Assembly: GCA_022496805.1 (NCBI GenBank)
Contig: CM040088.1
Coordinates: 21,793,001 to 21,857,000 of the forward strand
DNA length: 64,000 nt
Origin: Pohlia nutans
Taxonomy: Eukaryota; Streptophyta; Bryopsida; Bryales; Mniaceae
Direction: 5' to 3'
The translations under genes and the position numbers were made by a program. The notes below the pieces were generated by a model. It ran no database searches, was not told the DNA's origin, and saw nothing but the letters and a program-made list of their open reading frames with translations. Positions 58,344 through 64,000 of this stretch are shown piece by piece (the first letter of the stretch is position 1; every line of letters begins with the position of its first letter).

Positions 58344-58540
58344 CTCCCTGTGTCCCATAATAAGCTTCCTGATTGCTCAAACTATTTGTCCCATAATAAG
58401 CTTCATGTTTGCTCAAACTACTACTCCTACTTGCTCAAGGTCCACATAGGGTCCACACCATTGTGATGAGGGTCTACACCATTGAAATAGTTAATTCTTC
58501 TATTTTGAGGGTTGAGGAAGCTTATTATGAGACATAGGAG
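58344..58540. mobile_element. Stowaway-like MITE (CTCCCTGTGTCCC ends, TA duplication)
   Basis: Left CTCCCTGTGTCCCATAATAA and inverted right CTCCTATGTCTCATAATAA, both continuing GCTTCC. TA flanks at 58342-58343 and 58541-58542. The CTCCCT..GTCCC opening is the classic plant Stowaway (Tc1/mariner) TIR. The GTCCCATAATAAGCTTC phrase is tandemly repeated at the left end. Confidence 0.88.
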
Positions 58541-59130
58541 TATTGTTTACTAGAACTCTTTGAAAAATGAAAAAAAAGGGCTTTAGTTAGCAAATGAACT
58601 CCTCATCCACGCCATCATCTTTACATAACATTCAGTAGCATGCATCGTCACTGCCTTGGCTCTATAGTAGGTGTAGAATATTCCACACCCAACATGACTT
58701 CATCAGTAGCTAATTGAACAGGTGGAGGCTCACCGTGACAAGCAAAGTGCATGAACAAATGGCACTGGGCATGAAGGCTACTGAATGTTATGTTACAGAA
58801 AGTGGAAGCAGACAAGTCAACCATAGCGAGGTGCACTCAGTTCAGAAAAAGGCCAGCTTGATATTCATGTAAAAAACACAAGTGCTGAAGAAACTATGAA
58901 GCTGCTTATGATTGTCAAGCAAACTAAGAAACACGGCACACGTGCATCACTCTACAACAGTGATTTTCTTTTAGGCATTTAAATGCCTAAAAGCACCAAA
59001 AATAATTGGCGTGCACCAAGCCTTAAGAACATCCGCACCCATGCGCTCCTGGAGTGACACACGCAATAACTAGATGAAAAATGCTAAAAGTATGGCCAGC
59101 GGTACACTGGCAATTCTGGCTAGGACAATT
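58541..59130. other. Intergenic DNA
   Basis: No gene. GAACATCCGCACCCATGC near 59028 resembles the end of the GAGCAT family and may be a remnant. Confidence 0.35.
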
Positions 59131-59440
59131 GAGTTAACCGAAAACAGAAGGGGAGTTGAAGAGGAGTTGGAGAGGAGTCTCCTCTCTATAAATAAATTTT
59201 CTGACAACATTGTTCATGAATAGTCCCCATGGTCAGGGCACTTGGCTTGGGGGAGCGGATGGGAACTCTCCTTTAGCATTGGGGAGGTCACAAGTTCCAC
59301 GCCTCACGATGGCGCAGGCTCTTGCTTTAGATTATTCTCCAACTCACCATAAACTAGTTTTGCCTTTTTTTTGAATTGAAAATGAGTTGAAGGTGAGTAT
59401 GAGGTGAGTTTCCACTTTGAGACACTCTTTCGGTTAACTC
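59131..59440. mobile_element. MITE of the GAGTTAACC family with possible tRNA-like interior
   Basis: Ends GAGTTAACCGAAAACAG and, inverted, GAGTTAACCGAAAGAG; 310 bp. Homologous to 63039-63334. The interior has TTGGCTTGGGGG and GGAGGTCACAAGTTC, which weakly resemble pol III A and B boxes. Confidence 0.7.
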
Positions 59441-60144
59441 TAACATGTTTGAGGGCTTTAAGAAACTCAATGGCGTTACTGAAAAATTATCCAGCCACCG
59501 TAGCTCCAGCAACGCTGCTCCAGACCGGATAGCCCGGCTCCACTGACGTTGTCCGTCCAATAGCGCCTGTCCATGTGGCAATTGGTTGACTTGGCCATAT
59601 GCTTATTCCGTTCGACTCAGAGCATGGACCACTACAGCAGAGCAAACAACAGGTTAGAGTTGCTTTCGACACAAGGATATCCCCGCTTCCGCCACGTAGT
59701 TCCCTTGAGGAAGTCACTTAGAGTAAACTTTGGTATAAACGAGCGAACAAAAGGTATTTAATGAAGAGCTATGAAATAATTGGAATAATATACTATATAA
59801 TATATTTAGAGTATATTTATGGCATATTCTAGGAATATTCATACAATATTCCCAATTTTATTTTAAAACACCCTATATTACTTCTAAAATTTTATAAATT
59901 TTATCTCAAATGAATAAAAGACGCCCTATATTTGTTCTCTCATGGTTTTTAAATTTTTGATATTGACTTCCCCGGGGCAGTTTCGTGAATTGGGACTCTG
60001 CAGGTGAGCGAGCCGACAAGTGTTTGTGTAGAGCTTGGAGTGAAGCGGTCGCGCGTTGGATCAATGCTGGCCCTCAAAAAAGGCTACGGGCCCTTGCAAC
60101 TTCCTTCCGGCCACTGGTCTGGAGAACCAGTAGCCATGTTCTAA
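59441..60144. other. Intergenic DNA, no gene recognised
   Basis: About 59990-60110 is more GC-rich and contains GGTCGCGCGTTGGATCAA, faintly B-box-like; no tRNA fold could be built. Otherwise AT-rich. Confidence 0.35.
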
Positions 60145-60680
60145 GAGCATGGCCACCCATGCCCTCCCAAAGTCTCTCACACTCCATAACTAGATAAAAA
60201 GTGCCAAGGGCCGTTTAGAAATGCCTCTTGGCTCTCAATCCTAGGGTGTTAAGAAATGGCCCTTCAAATCATTGTTTAGTTGACGATATCCCACGTTCTA
60301 CTTGTGATTGGTCTATTGATTATTTGATGTGCACTTTTGATGTGTGAGGGGTGTGCAAAGGTGGGAGCATTGAATGGGGAGTTTTCCAAGGAAACCAACT
60401 AAAATCCAATATTTTACAAAAGCAACCGGTTTTAGACAAGAATCCATCCGGTTATTACCCATGTTTCACCTAGGCAGCACCCGAGTATCACAAATTTTAT
60501 CCAGATTTTAGCCTAAAACTATGAGTTTCAACCAATAATTTGGCAATTTCATTCGGCTGATTTTACACTAGCTGTCGGATCTCCCCGTACATTGGATGGG
60601 AGAGTGTAAGTGCAAGGGCTCTTCAAATGTAAATGAATAATTTCAGCAAATAGTTCTAGCATGCATGGGTGTAAATGCTC
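60145..60680. mobile_element. Harbinger-like MITE, GAGCAT...ACCCATGC ends, TSD TAA
   Basis: Left GAGCATGGCCACCCATGC and inverted right GAGCATTTACACCCATGC. TAA flanks both sides (60142-60144, 60681-60683). Confidence 0.82.
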
Positions 60681-60903
60681 TAAAGGCCCTTCAAATCCTA
60701 GTGTGTTAAAAAATGGCCCTTCAAATCTAAGTTTAGCTGACTATATCCAACATTCTACTTGTGATTGGCCCATTGACTATTTGATGTGCAATTTTGGTGC
60801 TTGAGGGGCGTTCTAAGGTGGGGGAGTGTAAGTTCAAGGGCTCTTCAAATGTAGATGAATAATTTCATCCAGTCAACTTTAGTGTGCATAGATGTGGATG
60901 CTC
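60676..60903. mobile_element. Internally deleted tandem copy of the preceding MITE
   Basis: 228 bp colinear with parts of 60215-60680 (AATGGCCCTTCAAATC, TTCTACTTGTGATTGG, AAGGGCTCTTCAAATGTA). Ends GGATGCTC then TAA. It shares the boundary GCTCTAA with its neighbours on both sides. Confidence 0.7.
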
Positions 60904-61720
60904 TAACCCTTTTAGTGCCTAGAATACTGTAGTTGTGTGCACTGGATTTCGGTAATTTTTCCCACTGTAATTGATATTATAAAAAATAGAATGAATTAAA
61001 TTGAAAAATAATCGGACAATTGTAGTCTCAACTAGAGTGGAGGTCTACATTTTGCCAAAATTAGAGAATCATCCGATGGTGGGATTAGAAGATCATAATA
61101 TGTCTTTGAATCGTATAATGCACACTCAAAAATGAGATTTTGGAGGGTGTGTGACTTCAAAGTTTAATAGAATTTGGGTTAAATTTTCTAAAATGAAGTG
61201 AAGATGTTCAGCAATGACCTATGTCAACACCTCTCCGTTGCAATATTTCATGTTAAGAACGGACTCACACATAATTATTGTGAATTTTATAAGTGAAAGT
61301 GACTTATCCATATATAATTTAGCACAAAATTTATATGTTAAAATATGAAAGGAGTTGGTACATTGATCAAGATCGGAATACATACACTAATGGAACATGA
61401 ACAAGAGAACACAATCCAAAAAAATAAAACAAGATAACAAACATCCTAAGCTTACACAAGAAATACCACATAGTACATGTGTTGTGTTTGTAAGAATTTA
61501 TTGTATTTTCAAGTATTTGTAGTATTTTTGCATTTTGTTCATAGGTGTTTTGATAGTTGCACACTCCAAATTGAAAATTTCTTTTTCTAGAAGATGTGTA
61601 TTATAAGACTCAAAATCTAAACTTCACAATTCAAAATCCAATTCTTCACAGATTTTCTGTTATTTGCATTTCCGACACTCCAGTGACCAAAATGTCGTTA
61701 GCTAGGCACTAAAGGGTTAA
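60903..61720. mobile_element. TTAA-type element, second chain member 1
   Basis: Starts CTAACCCTTTTAGTGCC and ends GGCACTAAAGGGTTAA. 818 bp, homologous to 26067-26880. Its left tetramer overlaps the TAA duplication of the preceding MITE. Confidence 0.82.
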
Positions 61721-62264
61721 CCCTTCAACGTCTCAATTCAACATTGTTTTCAAAGATTTGTTATAAAATGTTTGATGAAAAACAAAAATCGAGTTGATGT
61801 ACAAAGCTAAATTATAAATGTCAATGTAAAGATCACACTTATACAGTTGGATTTATCATTATTTTATAATATTTTTAAATTAATTTTGCAAGGTTTTCTC
61901 TTGAAATTCAATTAAAAATCCAAAATTAACACAATTTTAAAAAAAAATATTGTAATGAAATTTGGATAACATGTACTAGGAAATGGTATGATTTCCATTA
62001 TTTGATTCTACTTATTTTGGAAAATCATGTTTAAGGTCTCACTTTTTGAACTAAGAATGAAACTTGACATAAACCGATTGTGTTGTTTTTCAAAAAATCA
62101 CAATATATCTTATTTTGAAGATCCATATGATACAAATGATAGTCAACTAGCATAAGAACCAAGAGAATTTTGGATGGATGAAAAACTGTACAGGATGTAG
62201 TCAAGAGAAAGGTTGCAACATGTTTGTCTTGCATTATATGGACGCAGGCATGTCAAAGGGATAA
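61717..62264. mobile_element. TTAA-type element, second chain member 2
   Basis: Shares TTAA 61717-61720. Starts TTAACCCTTCAACGTCTC; inverted right end TTATCCCTTTGACATGCC. Inverted homologue of 24960-25490. Confidence 0.78.
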
Positions 62265-62810
62265 CCCCTAAGTAAGTGACCAAACGACCATTTTATGATC
62301 GTTGCCTTTTTTTGATGGGCTGCCCAAGATAAAAATATTATTTTTATAAAAAATAAAATAAAAAATAAAATAGGAAATCGAGTCTATTTTCCAACCCAAT
62401 TCGAATCATGTCAATCCAAGTTAAACTCCACCGAGGAGAATTTTCAAAGACAGACCACAATATTGGTCGAGTGTTATAAAATGTACTATTTCGGGAAACT
62501 AATGATGTTCTCTCCTTTGATTTTTTATTTTTATAATTTTATAATAGAATGTCTATTTTTAACCGATCATTCCAAATTTCAAATTCTAGAAATATAATTT
62601 GTAATTCTGGTGAACATTAAATAGTAAATGCTTTTAAATTTATTAAATGAGTATATAATTTTTTTTTCAGAAGTTTGACCGTATGGATAATTATTCAACA
62701 TCATGCTTTTCATTTTCTCTTTTTGACCAAACTTCATCAAAGCTGCAGAAGTAAAATTTTATAACACATCCTCTGTTTTGTCCTTAACCCCTTTGTCATT
62801 TAGGAGTTAA
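62261..62810. mobile_element. TTAA-type element, second chain member 3
   Basis: Shares ATAA 62261-62264. Starts ATAACCCCTAAGTAAGTGAC; inverted right end TTAACTCCTAAATGACAAAG. No homologue in the window, so less certain. Confidence 0.6.
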
Positions 62811-63038
62811 GGAAAATTTTGAAGTAAAAATGGATGAAGATGCCAAATTGTTCCAGTTTGTGAAAATAATTTGGATGAAATCACATGTTTTTAATGAAAG
62901 TCGTTCAAATATGTGGATGAAAAGATAGTTCTATCCAAAATATAGATGAATTTGAAAATATTTGGCTACACCATTTTATTTTATGTTGCCCCTTTAGCAA
63001 CTCTCCAAAAACCAAAACAAAATCCCTACTTGACAATA

Positions 63039-63334
63039 GAGTTATCCAAAAACAGAACTAGTTTTCAAGCGGAGTTCAAGTGGAGTTCTCTTCCTATGAT
63101 TACAATTTATGACAAACATTGTTTATGAATAGTTTCCATGATCGGGCTCTTGGCTTTGGGGAATGTGTGGAAACTCTCCTCTAGCATTGGGGAAGTCACA
63201 TGGTGGTGCATGGCCTTACTTTAGATTGTTCTCCAACTCACCGTAGACTAGTTTTGCAGTCATTTTGAACTCAAAACAAGTCTAAAGTGAGTTTAAGGTT
63301 TCTTTCGACTTTGAGACACTCTTTTCGGTTAAAC
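63039..63334. mobile_element. MITE of the GAGTTA(A/T)CC family, homologue of 59131
   Basis: Left GAGTTATCCAAAAACAG; right ...GAGACACTCTTTTCGGTTAA. Colinear with 59131-59440. The left flank is TA. Confidence 0.72.
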
Positions 63335-64000
63335 CCAATGACCACGTATAAAAGGCGAAACCCTAACATGACATCATTCCATTCTTCTCTGAAACGAGTT
63401 TATTGAGAGCTCTCCTCTCTGGCATGAGTTTGTTAGGAGCTCTCCTTGTGTGACATCATTGTCTCTAGTTACCAGAAACACTGGGTTTAACTCTAATGAC
63501 ATGGCAAGAAGCCAGGAAGCTCTGAAGCAGTCAATGAAGCAACGAAAGCTCTGAGTGTCTGCCTGACATCCAAGCATCTTGGGGTCCACAAGGATCATGC
63601 TTTGAGTCCGTCCGTCATGGCCAAGTTGACTGGGAATAATATCCTCAGCTCCTGCTTTGCTTCGGATCATTTCAACATGGCCCAGCTAAGTATGCTTACT
63701 ATAAATGCCCTAACTTACACAGTGTAGAAATCACCCAGTCTGAAGTGCTACAGGGCGATCATACACATCTGTACTGTATCCTTTGAGCTTTTTCCACTGC
63801 GAACTGTGTCTGAAGAAATTGAGCCAAATCAGTTGTTCTCTAACGAGTGTAAGAATTTTGTAACAGCTTATTTTTTACTACACCGACTGTTGCCATTACT
63901 GTGAGTCGCGGAATTAGTGTGAGACTTTACACCAATCCTCACACTAATTTCACTCTGTACATTATTGTAAGGATTCTCAAATACTCAAACTCACACTTTT
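63335..64000. other. Unassigned sequence to window end
   Basis: A 98-codon minus ORF (63374-63670) is open but unrecognised. Complexity is more balanced than in the neighbouring repeats. Could be a retroelement fragment or the start of a gene beyond the window. Related AGTTT.(T)TGAGAGCTCTCCT.(T)CT.GCATGAG phrases are repeated at 63399 and 63426. Confidence 0.3.

Noticed and set aside
59985..60197. Possible tRNA gene around 59990-60075
   Set aside because: Only a weak B-box-like phrase is present. I could not form acceptor, D and anticodon stems.
63335..64000. LTR retrotransposon end
   Set aside because: No TG...CA paired LTR, primer-binding site or polypurine tract could be shown within the window, and the ORF has no recognisable gag or pol motif.

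Overview
The window is nuclear DNA of a green plant, most likely a land plant. It holds spliceosomal genes with short GT-AG introns and plant-type MITEs (Stowaway-like, Tourist/Harbinger-like). It also has a short CCCTAAA telomere-type block and a U-box protein of a type I associate with plants. Intergenic DNA is AT-rich and dense in repeats. I cannot fix the species. The abundance of TTAA-terminated, piggyBac-like elements would be unusual for a flowering plant and weakly suggests a non-seed plant, but that is inference.

Layout: (1) 0.9-5.6 kb is a Mutator-like (MULE) transposase gene on + with a WRKY/GCM-like zinc region, a DDE core and a SWIM finger; its 5' exons are unresolved. (2) 7.86-15.56 kb is a RECQL4-type DNA helicase gene on +. 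All 20 exons keep frame and give 1221 aa; intron 5 is GC-AG. (3) 16-38.6 kb has no gene I can support. It is packed with terminal-inverted-repeat (TIR) elements, including a chain of four abutting TTAA elements, a 3.3-kb foldback element with two later insertions, and two perfect hairpins. (4) 39.4-40.3 kb is an intronless mitochondrial dicarboxylate carrier on -, with a GC-rich upstream island. (5) 44.3-48.8 kb is a 13-exon gene on - for a 561-aa protein that joins a degenerate 2-oxoglutarate-oxygenase-like fold to a U-box and a basic C-terminal tail (PUB62/63-like). (6) 52.9-55.7 kb is an 8-exon gene on + for a 457-aa multi-pass membrane RING protein (RNFT1-like). (7) 56-64 kb is again repeats, including a second TTAA chain.

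The host genes are unrelated housekeeping or regulatory genes: DNA replication/repair, mitochondrial metabolite exchange, and two ubiquitin-ligase candidates. There is no operon logic. The notable system is the repeat fraction. About 18 elements end in TTAA + CCC(T/C)..., cover about one fifth of the window, and repeatedly abut one another through a shared TTAA. No piggyBac transposase is encoded here, so any activity would depend on a transposase elsewhere.
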